The notes beneath the pieces are model-generated. The model was not told the DNA's origin. It saw nothing but the letters and a program-made list of their open reading frames with translations, and searched no databases. Shown one piece after another: positions 41,624 to 50,625 of a DNA stretch of 64,000 nt. The position numbers and the translations under genes are program-made. This DNA is from Saccharomonospora glauca K62 (GTDB lineage: Bacteria > Actinomycetota > Actinomycetes > Mycobacteriales > Pseudonocardiaceae): assembly GCF_000243395.2 (NCBI RefSeq), contig NZ_CM001484.1, forward strand, positions 62,001 to 126,000. Reading direction: 5' to 3'. Within the stretch, counting starts at the first letter, position 1. Every line of letters starts with the position of its first letter.

Positions 41624-42904
41624 ATGGACGCTGTGTCAAGTGTGTTGACCACGCAAACCGTCGTGGCCTTCGGACTGGGGGCTTGTCTCGTCGGGCTGGT
41701 CGCCGTTCTCATCGCCGTCATCAGACGCCGCAATGCGGGCGGAGCCGTCGACGAGGCCGTCCTCGACGCCGTTCGGTTCATGTCGGATTCGCAAGTCGAA
41801 CTGCGGCGGGGCCTGGACCAGGACGCCGCGGACAAGATCACCTCTCGGCTGCTGCGGCTGTTGAGGTGTGTCGCGATCGGGATCACCGACCGCGAGGGTG
41901 CGTTGTTGTCGTGGGACGGGGAGGCCAACGACCACTACGTCGACCTGGTCGACCCCATCGGCGTGGCGATCCGGAAGAAGCGGAACGAGATCGTCTCGCA
42001 CAACAAGGTCCCGTGCAACCACAAGGGCACGTGCCGGATGCGTACCGCCGTGATCGTGCCGCTCCTCGTCGAGGAGGAGGTCGAGGCCGTCCTCATCGTC
42101 GTGGGCCGCACGCGCGGCAGGCACATCGTGAAGATGGCGGACGTGGCCGCGAGGATCGTCACGAACCCCTTGGAGGCCGCGCGCCTGGAGAAGGCTCGCC
42201 ACGAACTCCAGCAAGCGGAGATCAAGGCACTACGGGCGCAAATCTCCCCGCACTTCGTCTACAACGCGCTCAACACCATCTCGTCGCTGATCCGGACCGA
42301 TCCGGAGGAGGCGCGGGAGTTGTTGCAGGATTTCGCCGACTTCACGCGCTACTGCTTCCGGGTGGAGGGCACCTACACCACGCTGTCGGACGAGCTGCGC
42401 AACATCGACCGCTACCTGACCATCGAGGGGGCGCGCTACGGCAGCCGACTCAACGTCCGGCTCAAGATCGCCCCCGAGGTGCAGTCGGTGGTGGTGCCGT
42501 TCCTGCTGATCCAGCCGTTGGTCGAGAACGCCGTGAAGCACGGCATCTCGAAAAAGCCGAGCGGCGGCACGATCACGGTGGTGGCTCAGGACATCGGCAA
42601 CGAGGCCGAGATCAGTGTCGAGGACGACGGCGTGGGCATGGACCCCGCGCTGTTGGAGGACATGCGCAACTCCCGAGGCAGTGCGCACATCGGTCTCGCC
42701 GGCATCAACCACCGGATGAAGCAGGTGTACCAGGACCGGTACTCGCTCATGGTGGAGACGGCGGTCGGCGCGGGCATGAAGGTCACCATGCGGGTGCCGA
42801 AATTCGTCAAGGCCGTGCGCCCCGACATGCCGGGGTACGGGGAGTCCGCTCCCACCCGTCGGGCCTCCTCCTCGTCGCGATCCGGGGCCGCGCTCGGCTC
42901 CTGA
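41624..42904 (+). CDS. LytS/YehU-type sensor histidine kinase
   Basis: 426 residues. One N-terminal membrane helix (FGLGACLVGLVAVLIAVI) replaces the usual 5TM domain. A GAF-like region (about 50-180) holds HNKVPCNHKGTCRMR with paired His/Cys that might bind a metal or ligand. The kinase core is the LytS type: SPHFVYNALNTISSLI with phospho-acceptor His210, PLVENAVKHGI (N box) and DDGVGMDP (G box). It pairs with the LytTR regulator at 43875, from which it is separated by an S49 peptidase gene. By analogy with BtsS it may sense a carboxylate such as pyruvate; that is inference. Confidence 0.94.
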   Translation: MDAVSSVLTTQTVVAFGLGACLVGLVAVLIAVIRRRNAGGAVDEAVLDAVRFMSDSQVELRRGLDQDAADKITSRLLRLLRCVAIGITDREGALLSWDGEANDHYVDLVDPIGVAIRKKRNEIVSHNKVPCNHKGTCRMRTAVIVPLLVEEEVEAVLIVVGRTRGRHIVKMADVAARIVTNPLEAARLEKARHELQQAEIKALRAQISPHFVYNALNTISSLIRTDPEEARELLQDFADFTRYCFRVEGTYTTLSDELRNIDRYLTIEGARYGSRLNVRLKIAPEVQSVVVPFLLIQPLVENAVKHGISKKPSGGTITVVAQDIGNEAEISVEDDGVGMDPALLEDMRNSRGSAHIGLAGINHRMKQVYQDRYSLMVETAVGAGMKVTMRVPKFVKAVRPDMPGYGESAPTRRASSSSRSGAALGS

Positions 42905-42948
42905 TCGACTGTCTGCCGCGGCCGTCCCGCATCAGTACGCTGGACTTC

Positions 42949-43791
42949 ATGAGCCGCAAGGACACCCTGGTCTCCCGCATTCCCAAGCTCGGCGAACGGG
43001 TCGAGCGCAAGGACGTCGTCTCCGTCGTCAAGCTCCACGGCGTGATCACGCCGCAGGCCTCTCCGCTGGCCGCGCGAGGGGTCATCAACCTCTCCTCGGT
43101 GGAGTCGGCGTTGAAGCGGGCGTTCGCCCCCGAGCGGCTGAAGGCCGTCGCGTTGCAGATCAACTCGCCGGGAGGGGCGCCGACACAGTCGGGGCTCGTG
43201 GCCGAACGCATTCGGAAGCTGGCCGACACCAGGGGCGTGCCGGTGATCGCGTTCGCGGAGGACGTGGCGGCGTCCGGCGGGTACTGGTTGGCGTGCGCGG
43301 CCGACGAGATCTACGCCCACCGGACCTCGATGGTGGGTTCCATCGGCGTGCTCACGGGGTCGTTCGGCTTCGCTGGGCTGCTCGAACGCTTCGGCATCGA
43401 GCGCAGGCTCTACACGGCGGGGGAGAACAAGGCGCGGCTCGACCCGTTCAGCCCGGAGAAGCCCGAGGACGTGGCGTGGCTGCGCAAGTTGCACGCCCAG
43501 CTCCACGACATGTTCGTGGAGTGGGTGAGGCAACGGCGCGGCGACCGGCTCAGCGAGTCGGAGGATTTGTTCTCCGGTGACATGTGGTTGGGAGCCAAGG
43601 CGCTGGAGCTCGGTCTGGTCGACGGTCTCGGCAACCTTCGTGAGGTGATCGAGGAGCGTTATCCCGGAGCCGAGATCACGGTGGCCGAGCCGAAGAAGCC
43701 GCTGCTCGCCAGGCTGGGGATGAGCTCCCCCGCCGCCGCGGTGCTGGAGGCGGTACAGCACCGAGCGATGTGGTCCCGCTTCGGTCTGTGA
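42949..43791 (+). CDS. S49-family signal peptide peptidase-like serine protease
   Basis: 280 residues, the short single-domain SppA/SohB type. VVKLHGVITP and ALQINSPGGAPTQSGLVAER form the first blocks; the nucleophile Ser is in DVAASGGYWLACAAD and MVGSIGVLTG follows. The general-base Lys is expected in ENKARLDPFSPE. No membrane helix or signal peptide is evident, so it may be cytoplasmic or membrane-associated through oligomers. It sits between the kinase and response-regulator genes (44 and 83 bases), an unusual position that hints at a role in the same system. Confidence 0.93.
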   Translation: MSRKDTLVSRIPKLGERVERKDVVSVVKLHGVITPQASPLAARGVINLSSVESALKRAFAPERLKAVALQINSPGGAPTQSGLVAERIRKLADTRGVPVIAFAEDVAASGGYWLACAADEIYAHRTSMVGSIGVLTGSFGFAGLLERFGIERRLYTAGENKARLDPFSPEKPEDVAWLRKLHAQLHDMFVEWVRQRRGDRLSESEDLFSGDMWLGAKALELGLVDGLGNLREVIEERYPGAEITVAEPKKPLLARLGMSSPAAAVLEAVQHRAMWSRFGL

Positions 43792-43874
43792 TCGAAGCCC
43801 TCTACTCTGAGGGGAGCGGGTGGCGTTCGATTCGCCCGGCAGCGTAGTGGACATCGACCCTTGCAAGCGGCAGG

Positions 43875-44702
43875 ATGCGTTTCACTGTGAGTGCTCCCCA
43901 CGACACACCGAAGCTGCTCGTCTTGGCCGTTGACGACGAGCCCCCCGGTCTTGCCCAGTTGAAGCACTGTCTCGAAGCGAACGCGCACGTCGGCCGGGTG
44001 CTCCCCGCCGTCGACGCGTCCGAGGCGCTCCGACTACTCGGTTCGGACGACGAGTACATCCGCGCGCGTAAGCAGCGTGGACTGCCGCCGGTGGACGCGG
44101 TGTTCGCCGACATCAACATGCCCGGTCTTTCCGGCATGGAGATGTCACGCGTGTTCGCCTCGTTGAACCCGGCCCCCGTGCTGGTGTTCGTCACCGGGCA
44201 TTCCGAGGAGGCGGTGGAGGCGTTCGACCTCGGCGCGGTCGACTACGTGCTCAAGCCGGCGCGGCAGGAACGCATCGACAAGGCGGTGTCACGGGTCGTC
44301 GAGAAGATCGAGGCCGCTTCGGGACGCCGCAGGCCGTCGGACTCCGACCGCGGTCGGGACGACGAGGTGATCCCGGTCGAGCTCGCGGGTACCACGAAGC
44401 TCATCCCGCGCTCGTCGGTGCGCTGGGTGGAGGCGCAGGGTGACTACGCCAGGCTGTTCACCACCGAGGGCAGCCACCTGGTGCGCATCCCGCTGGCCCA
44501 GTTGGAGGAACGGTGGGCCAAGGCCGGCTTCGTGCGTATCCACCGGTCGTTCCTCGTGTCGCTGCCGCTCATCACCGAACTGCGCATGGGCCAGGGCGGC
44601 TACCAGGTCGTGATCGGCAACGAGGAGAAGGTTCTGCCGGTCAGTCGCAGGCACACGCGAGCGCTCAAGGACAAGCTGGTCGGCTCCTCCCGGTTGGGAT
44701 AG
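43875..44702 (+). CDS. LytTR-family response regulator
   Basis: 275 residues. The receiver domain has VLAVDDEPPGLAQLKHCLEA, AVFADINMPGLSGMEM with phospho-acceptor Asp79, FVTGHSEEAVEAFDLGAVDY and Lys127 in VLKPA. The receiver contains an insert (SDDEYIRARKQRGLPP). The C-terminal LytTR DNA-binding domain reads ELAGTTKLIPRSSVRWVEAQ, DYARLFTTEG and FVRIHRSFLVSL. It is the partner of the LytS-type kinase; the likely target is the symporter gene cluster just downstream. GTG at 43887 is a possible alternative start. Confidence 0.95.
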   Translation: MRFTVSAPHDTPKLLVLAVDDEPPGLAQLKHCLEANAHVGRVLPAVDASEALRLLGSDDEYIRARKQRGLPPVDAVFADINMPGLSGMEMSRVFASLNPAPVLVFVTGHSEEAVEAFDLGAVDYVLKPARQERIDKAVSRVVEKIEAASGRRRPSDSDRGRDDEVIPVELAGTTKLIPRSSVRWVEAQGDYARLFTTEGSHLVRIPLAQLEERWAKAGFVRIHRSFLVSLPLITELRMGQGGYQVVIGNEEKVLPVSRRHTRALKDKLVGSSRLG

Positions 44703-44708
44703 CCATCC

Positions 44709-45209
44709 ATGACGGGCGACGACGTCTACCGCAGCATCCGCGGCATCCGGGAGCCGGACCCGACGCTGGGGAAGAAACCTCGGCCGTCGGAGATCGTGCG
44801 GCCCACCGTGTCGTTGTCGTCGGGACCGCAGTCCGCGGAGGGAAACGCCAAGCCCCGCAGGAAGCGGGTCGTGCTCGCCGAGCCTCGGCGGATGTCGAGT
44901 GCGTCGATGCGGGCACGGGTGGAACTCGCCGAGCAGACGAGCTGGGGAAAGCTGCTGGTCAAGGACCTCGTCAGGGCTCAGATGCGGGCCGGGCTGTCGC
45001 TGTTCGGTCTCGTCGTGGTGGTGCTGGCCGCGTTGCCGGTGCTGTTCCACTTCGTGCCGGAGCTCGCGACGTGGCGGGTGATCGGGATACCCGTATCGTG
45101 GATCTTGCTGGCCATCCTGCCCTTTCCACTGCTTTTGGGCGTCGGCCTGTGGTACAACCGGCTGGCGGAGCGACATGAGCGGGACTTCGTCGCGATGATC
45201 GAAAACTGA
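44709..45209 (+). CDS. small membrane protein preceding symporter (DUF485-like)
   Basis: 166 residues: a polar N-terminal half (KPRRKRVVLAEPRRMSSASM) followed by two membrane helices (LSLFGLVVVVLAALPVLFHF and ISWILLAILPFPLLLGVGLW-like) and the tail YNRLAERHERDFVAMIEN. The two helices and NERDF-like tail match the DUF485 type that is encoded just before acetate/solute symporters. It lies six bases after the response regulator and 33 before the symporter, so the three form one unit. It probably helps assembly or activity of the symporter. Confidence 0.85.
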   Translation: MTGDDVYRSIRGIREPDPTLGKKPRPSEIVRPTVSLSSGPQSAEGNAKPRRKRVVLAEPRRMSSASMRARVELAEQTSWGKLLVKDLVRAQMRAGLSLFGLVVVVLAALPVLFHFVPELATWRVIGIPVSWILLAILPFPLLLGVGLWYNRLAERHERDFVAMIEN

Positions 45210-45242
45210 CGCCGTCGGCACGAGGTAGCGAGGGAACAGTCC

Positions 45243-47000
45243 GTGCAGCTGAACCCATGGGCCCTCGCCAGCGTCGCGCTGGTCATGGTCGCGACCTCCT
45301 ATCTCGGCCGCCGAACGTCGCAGTCGGCCAGGGAGACCGACGACTTCCTGGTGGCCCGGCGCATGGTGCGATCGCGGCGGAACGCGTCGGCGATCTCCGG
45401 CGAGTACCTCTGCGTCGCGTCCTTTCTCGGCGTCGCGGGAATGGTTCTGAAAGACGGCGCCGACGCGTTGTGGTACCCCATCGGATTCACCGTCGGCTTC
45501 CTCGCGCTCTGCATCTTCGTGGCGGCGCCGCTGCGCCGGTCGGGCGCGTACACGATTCCGGACTTCGTGGAGGCCCGGCTCGGCTCCGCGGGACTGCGCC
45601 GGTTGTCGACGGGCTTCGTGGCGATCCTGGCGCTGATCTACCTGGTACCGCAGTTGCAGGGCGTCGGCCTCGCCTTGAGCGCGATCATGCCCGAGCCCTG
45701 GGTCCTGTGGGCCGTGGTGATCGTGGTCGTTCTGGCCGCGGCCAACGTGGTGACGGGTGGGCTGCGTTCGGCCACGTTGGTGCAGGCGTTCCAGCACTGG
45801 ATCAAACTGTTCGCGCTGGCCATCCCGGCGTTCGTGCTGTGTTCCGTGTTCCTGGGCAGCGGGGGCATGGGCTCCGCGGGCGGCCTCGGGGACGAGGCGC
45901 CGCCCGAGTTTACCGAGGAGACCACGGTGACCGTGGGCGTCGACACCGTCCTGCGGGTCGAGGAACCCACGCTGGTGCACGAACTGGACGCGGAGCCGCC
46001 GGGACCGCGGATGTGGGTTCCGGGCATCGACTACTCGGTTCGGGAGGGCGACCGGCTGCTGTTCCCCGCCTCCTCGTCGGTTCCCACGGTGCGTGACACC
46101 GAGGGGGACAACGCGAGTTGGCTCCGGCCCTCCGGGGACGCCGACGAGGTGTGGTGGACGTACTCGGTGCTCGTGGCGACGTTCTTCGGCACGATGGGGC
46201 TGCCGCACGTGCTGGCCCGCTTCTACACGAACCCCGACGGCAGGGCCGCTCGCCGCACCACGGTGCAGGTGTTGTTGCTGCTCGGACTGTTCTATCTCTT
46301 CCCCGTGCTGTTGGGCGTGCTGTCGCGGTTGTACGTGCCGGAGCTGCTCGTGACGGGGGCGTCCGACGCCGCCGTGCTGCTGGTGCCGACGGCCATGCTG
46401 CCGGGTGTGGTCGGGCAGCTCGTCGTCGCGGTGCTGGCGGCGGGTGTGTTCGCCGCGTTCGTGTCGACGTCGTCGGGGTTGCTGGTCAGCGCGGCCGGGA
46501 TGGTTGCCACCGACCTGATGTGGAACAAGCGCAGGGACTTCGTCGTCGCGGTGGTGGTGATCTCGGGTGCGGCCCTCGGGATCGCGGTGGCGCTGCCGTT
46601 CGACGACCTCATCCACACGGTGGGGCTGGCGTTCGCGCTCGCGGCGTCGACGTTCTGCCCGCTGCTCCTGCTGGGTATCTGGTGGCGACGGTTGACCTGG
46701 GTCGGCGCGGTGGTGGGGATGCTCGTCGGCGGAGCCGGGGTGCTCACCGCCGTCGGTTTCCACATCGCGAGCCGGGTGAACGGGGAGAGCGTGCCGTGGT
46801 TCGTCTCGCAACCGGCGCTGCTGACGGTACCGGTCGCGCTGCTCACCACCGTGATCGCGAGTTTGGCGACCGCTCGCCGCATTCCCGAGGACGTCGACGT
46901 GGTGATGCTCCAGCTGCACGCGCCCGACCGACTGGGGTTCATGCGGGACCCGAGCGGCGCCGGCACGACGCACGTGAGTGGCCGCCCTCGCAGGCCGTGA
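45243..47000 (+). CDS. sodium/solute symporter (SSS family, acetate/pyruvate-type)
   Basis: 585 residues, about thirteen membrane helices. Family landmarks: SARETDDFLVARRMVRSRRN, NASAISGEYLCVASFLGVAG, ALWYPIGFTVGFLALCIFVA and FFGTMGLPHVLARFYTNPDG, the last characteristic of ActP/MctC-type monocarboxylate symporters. A 60-residue polar loop after helix 6 (ETTVTVGVDTVLRVEEPTLV) is longer than usual. Control by the preceding LytS/LytTR pair parallels the E. coli BtsSR-BtsT logic for pyruvate, although the transporter families differ. GTG 45243 follows an AGCGAGGGA ribosome site. Confidence 0.93.
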   Translation: MQLNPWALASVALVMVATSYLGRRTSQSARETDDFLVARRMVRSRRNASAISGEYLCVASFLGVAGMVLKDGADALWYPIGFTVGFLALCIFVAAPLRRSGAYTIPDFVEARLGSAGLRRLSTGFVAILALIYLVPQLQGVGLALSAIMPEPWVLWAVVIVVVLAAANVVTGGLRSATLVQAFQHWIKLFALAIPAFVLCSVFLGSGGMGSAGGLGDEAPPEFTEETTVTVGVDTVLRVEEPTLVHELDAEPPGPRMWVPGIDYSVREGDRLLFPASSSVPTVRDTEGDNASWLRPSGDADEVWWTYSVLVATFFGTMGLPHVLARFYTNPDGRAARRTTVQVLLLLGLFYLFPVLLGVLSRLYVPELLVTGASDAAVLLVPTAMLPGVVGQLVVAVLAAGVFAAFVSTSSGLLVSAAGMVATDLMWNKRRDFVVAVVVISGAALGIAVALPFDDLIHTVGLAFALAASTFCPLLLLGIWWRRLTWVGAVVGMLVGGAGVLTAVGFHIASRVNGESVPWFVSQPALLTVPVALLTTVIASLATARRIPEDVDVVMLQLHAPDRLGFMRDPSGAGTTHVSGRPRRP

Positions 47001-47043
47001 AGGTTCACGGGCATCGCACGACGGTACGTGCGACGATGGGCCC

Positions 47044-47400
47044 GTGAACCACTCCGGTGATGTACCCACGGTCTCGGTCGAGGAGCTTCCCTCCGGGGAG
47101 GACTACGTGTTGCTTGACGTGAGGGAACCCGACGAGTGGGCGGCCGGGCACGCTCCCTCCGCCGTTCACATCCCGTTGGGCGATCTGCCTTCGCGCGCGG
47201 GCGAGTTGAGCGAACTCGCCGACGACCGTCCCGTTCACGTCATCTGCCGTACCGGTGGCCGGTCGGCGCGAGCCGTGGCCTGGTTGAACGCCGCGGGCGT
47301 CGTCGACGCCGTGAACGTCGCGGGTGGCATGAAGACGTGGCAGGCCCTGGGAAGGCCCCTGGTCTCCGACCACGCCGACACGTCTCCCGAGGTGCTGTGA
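47044..47400 (+). CDS. rhodanese-domain protein
   Basis: 118 residues, a single rhodanese domain. YVLLDVREPDEWAAGHAPSA and HIPLGDLPSR are the N-terminal blocks; the active loop is VICRTGGRSARA with the catalytic Cys. It ends GVVDAVNVAGGMKTWQALGR. It would transfer sulfane sulfur or act in thiol homeostasis. The GTG at 47044 is chosen because upstream codons in frame overlap the symporter end and look non-coding. It stands alone on its strand with the DUF4328 gene downstream. Confidence 0.93.
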   Translation: MNHSGDVPTVSVEELPSGEDYVLLDVREPDEWAAGHAPSAVHIPLGDLPSRAGELSELADDRPVHVICRTGGRSARAVAWLNAAGVVDAVNVAGGMKTWQALGRPLVSDHADTSPEVL

Positions 47401-47488
47401 GGACGGCGAGGGCGGTCGGGTGAATCGGGCGGCGTCCGGTTGGGAGTCCGCTCCGGGACACCGGGGCGGGCGGGGTGCGCATGTCTCG

Positions 47489-48373
47489 GTGAGATGGGTC
47501 GCGTTGGTGCCCGAGGGCGCGAGGGCCGGGCGAGGTGACGGCCGACGGCGACGCGGTCCGTATCTCGGCCCGCCCTCCTACGACGTCATGCCCCGCTGGG
47601 GGTTTCCCCACGTGGTGTGGCGGTGGCCGACGGCGGTGCAGGGTACGAGCGCTGCCACGCCGGTGCCGTCGCAGCGACTGTTGCTCATCGCCCGTAACGC
47701 GGTGGCCGTGCTGTGGACGTTGGCGGCACTCGCGACGGTGGCCGCGGGCGCGGAGATCTGGCGCTACGTCCTGCTCGTGCTGAGCCGAGATCGCGCGTTG
47801 TCCCCCGCCGTCGTGGGGGCCTCGGACGCGCTGGTGCTGACGTTCTCCCTGCTGACGTTCGTGATGACGGTGTTCGCGTTCGCCGCGGCCGCGTGGTGGC
47901 TGCTCGTGGCCCGGAAGGCGGCGGCGGACGAGTCCGGACAGCGTCCGCCCCGGCAGACGTGGCAGGTGCTCTTCGGGCTGCTCGTGCCCGGCCCGAACCT
48001 GGCGATGGCCGGTTCGATCCTCGCCGAACTCGAACACGCCGCCATCCGCAGGCCCGCCAACCGCCGACCGACGCCGTCGCGGCTGGTGCTGGCGTGGTGG
48101 GTGGCGTGGGTCGCGAACGCGTTGTTGCTGACCCTCACGGTGGTGTGGCGCGCTCGGGACGGTGTGCAGGCGCAGGTCGACGCCGTGCTGCTCACCGCGT
48201 TCACCGACCTTTCGGCCGTGCTGCTGGCCGTGCTCACGGTGTTGGTCGTCCGCCGGTTCACCAAGCTGCTCGCGCCGATGGACGAGCAGCTCGTCCGTCC
48301 GCTGCGCGTGCTGCGTGTGGAGAACGCGCCGGAGCCGCCGAGGCGGCCCCGGCCGAGGACGGCGGCGCGCTGA
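47489..48373 (+). CDS. DUF4328-type membrane protein
   Basis: About 294 residues. VRWVALVPEGARAGR at the start, then YDVMPRWGFPHVVWRWPT, is a typical proline/tryptophan-rich head. Six membrane helices follow in DUF4328 style, with WWLLVARKAAADESGQRPPR and FGLLVPGPNLAMAGSILAEL as recognisable blocks. No function is known. GTG 47489 matches the head seen in relatives; a longer frame from 47420 would add an arginine-rich stretch that does not look like protein. It converges on the P450 gene. Confidence 0.83.
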   Translation: MRWVALVPEGARAGRGDGRRRRGPYLGPPSYDVMPRWGFPHVVWRWPTAVQGTSAATPVPSQRLLLIARNAVAVLWTLAALATVAAGAEIWRYVLLVLSRDRALSPAVVGASDALVLTFSLLTFVMTVFAFAAAAWWLLVARKAAADESGQRPPRQTWQVLFGLLVPGPNLAMAGSILAELEHAAIRRPANRRPTPSRLVLAWWVAWVANALLLTLTVVWRARDGVQAQVDAVLLTAFTDLSAVLLAVLTVLVVRRFTKLLAPMDEQLVRPLRVLRVENAPEPPRRPRPRTAAR

Positions 48374-48382
48374 CCCGCACCG

Positions 48383-49549
48383 TCACCTGGTCACGGGCAG
48401 TGTGCTGAAGCCACGGATCACGAACTCTCCACGCCGGGTGGGCTCCTCGGCCTCCCGTAGGTCGGGCAGTCGCCGAGCCAGCGCGCCGAGTGCCGCCGCG
48501 ATCTCGATTCGCGCCAGCGGGGCTCCCAGGCAGTAGTGCACCCCACCGCCGAACCCGAGATGCGGGTTGGGTGTGCGACCGATGTCGAGGGTGTCGGGGT
48601 TCTCGAAGACCTCGGGGTCCCTGGCCGCCGCCCCGAGCAACGCGGCGATCTTCTCGCCCTCGGCGACGCGGTACCCGGCGATCTCGACGTCGGTGGTGGC
48701 GGTGCGTTCGAAGAGCTGCAGCGGCGAGTCGTAACGGATCAGCTCCTCGGTGGCGGTGGGAGCGAGCGAGGGATCGGCCACCAGCCGGTCCCACTGGTCC
48801 CGGTGGGTCAGCAACGCGTGGACGCCGTTGCCGATCACGTTGACCGTGGCCTCGTGTCCCGCCATGAGCAGCAGTACCGCCGTGGCCACGACCTCGTCCC
48901 CGGTGAGGTCGCTCGCGATGAGGTGGCTCAGCAGGTCGTCGCCGGGGTGAGCGGCTCGCTCGGCCGCCAGCGCGCGGAGGTAGTCGGCGAACTCGGTGGC
49001 CGCCGCCTCGGCCTGCCGACGCCGGGGTTCGGGCAACCCGTACTCGTACATCTTCACGATGGCGTTGCTCCAGCCGACCAGCATCGGGCCGTCGGCGGTG
49101 GGAACGCCCAGCAGTTCGGCGATCACGGCGACGGGCAGGGGCTGGGCGAGGTGCTCCAGGAGATCGGCGCGGCCGTCGGCGGCGATGTGCTCGGCCAGGT
49201 CCGCCACCATGCGATCGGCCAGGGTCTCCACCGAGGGACGCAGGCGCTCCACGTGTCCCCGCGCGAAGGCGGAGGACACCAGGCGACGCAGTCGTGTGTG
49301 GGCCGGCGGTTCGTTCTCCAACAGCGAGTTGCGGTGGAGCATGTTGAACGACGCGAACTGTTCCGCGGGCGTGGCGTCCCGCCAGATCCGGCCGAGCCTG
49401 CGATCTCGCAGCACGGCCGAGGCGGAGGCGTGGGACACCGCGACGGCGAGGCCGAGTCCGTCGTGGCGGTGGACGGCGCCACGGGAACGGAGCTCGGCGA
49501 ATACGGGATAGGGATCGGCGAGGAACTGCGGGTCACGAGGGTCGAACAC
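48383..49549 (-). CDS. cytochrome P450
   Basis: 388 residues, a compact class I bacterial P450. The I-helix reads LLLMAGHEATVNVIG (residues 227-241), the ExxR motif is E269-LI-R272, and the heme loop is FGGGVHYCLGAPLAR with Cys340. Substrate is not predictable; no ferredoxin or reductase gene is nearby, so shared redox partners must serve it. GTG 49549 has no clear ribosome site and lies directly after a TTTACGCT box and the upstream terminator, so the mRNA may be leaderless. It converges on DUF4328 and follows the GNAT gene. Confidence 0.95.
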   Translation of the reverse strand: MFDPRDPQFLADPYPVFAELRSRGAVHRHDGLGLAVAVSHASASAVLRDRRLGRIWRDATPAEQFASFNMLHRNSLLENEPPAHTRLRRLVSSAFARGHVERLRPSVETLADRMVADLAEHIAADGRADLLEHLAQPLPVAVIAELLGVPTADGPMLVGWSNAIVKMYEYGLPEPRRRQAEAAATEFADYLRALAAERAAHPGDDLLSHLIASDLTGDEVVATAVLLLMAGHEATVNVIGNGVHALLTHRDQWDRLVADPSLAPTATEELIRYDSPLQLFERTATTDVEIAGYRVAEGEKIAALLGAAARDPEVFENPDTLDIGRTPNPHLGFGGGVHYCLGAPLARIEIAAALGALARRLPDLREAEEPTRRGEFVIRGFSTLPVTR

Positions 49550-49562
49550 CGGGAGAGCGTAA

Positions 49563-49581
49563 ACCGGGGAAAAGCCCCGGT
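49563..49581. terminator. hairpin at end of GNAT gene
   Basis: ACCGGGG and CCCCGGT, seven-base perfect arms around AAAAG, touching the GNAT stop codon and lying just upstream of the P450 start. It separates the two minus-strand genes transcriptionally. Confidence 0.6.
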
Positions 49582-50168
49582 CACGTCTCGCGAGCGGTCC
49601 GCCACTCCGGGGCCAGCATGGAGAACAGCACCGAGTCGCGCCAGGCGCCGTTCGTGTGCACGTGGTCGCGCAGCACTCCCTCGCGGGTGAACCCCAGGTT
49701 CTTCACGAGCGCCATGCCGGCGCGGTTGTCGGGGCCGACCGCGGCGGTCACCCGATGCAGCCCCAGCGTCGTGAACGCGAAGTCCAGCACCGTGCGTACC
49801 GCGTCCCCCGCGTAGCCGCGGCCCTGGTGGTCGTAGGCGACGGCGTAGACGAGCCTGCCCGAGTACTCGTTGGTCCGATGAAGCCTGGTGAAGCCGACGG
49901 CCTTGTCGCGGTCGGCCGGAGTCTCGGGTTCGAGGGGCGTGATGGCGAGGTAGTACTCGCTGCGGGGACGTTCCCGTGCCCGCTCGACGATCATGCGGAG
50001 GAGTTCGTGCGCCTGCTCGTCGGTGCGGGTGTTGAACGAGAGGAAGTGGGTGACGCGGTCGTCCCCCACGATTCCCCGCACGCCGTCGAGGTCGTCGAGG
50101 GTGAACTCGCGCAGCCGGACCACGCGGCCGCTCAGTGCGACCGGTCCTTCGTCGTGCCGAGTCGTCAC
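49581..50168 (-). CDS. GNAT-family N-acetyltransferase
   Basis: 195 residues of the RimJ/RimL-type GNAT group. VALSGRVVRLREFTLDDLDG opens the fold; YDHQGRGYAGDAVRTVLDFA is the acetyl-CoA loop (motif A with QGRGYA), and RVTAAVGPDNRAGMALVKNL followed by GFTREGVLRDHVH is the typical end. Targets can be protein N-termini or small molecules. GTG 50168 with GGAGAAG just upstream; the frame continues upstream but without coding character. It is divergent from cutA with only 24 bases between starts. Confidence 0.92.
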   Translation of the reverse strand: MTTRHDEGPVALSGRVVRLREFTLDDLDGVRGIVGDDRVTHFLSFNTRTDEQAHELLRMIVERARERPRSEYYLAITPLEPETPADRDKAVGFTRLHRTNEYSGRLVYAVAYDHQGRGYAGDAVRTVLDFAFTTLGLHRVTAAVGPDNRAGMALVKNLGFTREGVLRDHVHTNGAWRDSVLFSMLAPEWRTARET

Positions 50169-50192
50169 CTTCTCCAGGCTAGCCTGACGAGC

Positions 50193-50519
50193 ATGGTCTC
50201 GGAACATCTTGTCGTGTCCACGACGACGGATTCGGAATCGGCCGCGCGGGAACTCGCTGCGGGAGCCGTCGAGGCGAGGCTGGGGGCCTGCGCGCAGGTG
50301 GTCGGTCCGATCACCAGCGTGTACCGCTGGGAGGGGCGGGTGAACACCGACCCCGAGTGGCGGGTGGAGATCAAGACGGCCGCCGACCGGGTCGACGAAC
50401 TGGTGGCCTACCTCAAGAGGCACCACACCTACGACGTTCCGGAGGTCATCGCGACCCCGATCGTCACGGGGAGCGCCGAGTACCTGTCGTGGGTGGTGGA
50501 GGAGACCCGGTCCGCCTGA
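50193..50519 (+). CDS. cutA: CutA divalent-cation tolerance protein
   Basis: 108 residues, the standard CutA1 size. Blocks: HLVVSTTTDSESAARELAAG, EARLGACAQVVGPITSVYRW, EGRVNTDPEWRVEIKTAADR and HTYDVPEVIATPIVTGSAEY. It forms a very stable trimer; a link to copper tolerance was described in E. coli, but the true role is unresolved. ATG 50193. It is divergent from the GNAT gene. It is not near the copper genes of this window, so a functional link is not suggested by position. Confidence 0.95.
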   Translation: MVSEHLVVSTTTDSESAARELAAGAVEARLGACAQVVGPITSVYRWEGRVNTDPEWRVEIKTAADRVDELVAYLKRHHTYDVPEVIATPIVTGSAEYLSWVVEETRSA

Positions 50520-50625
50520 TCGAAAGCCCGGTGACCGTCGGCCGCGCGAGACGGCCCCGTCACGCTTAGTCTGAACGCGGGTCGAGTAGCGTCAAGCTAA
50601 CCGAACACGCAGGAGGGCGGCAACC

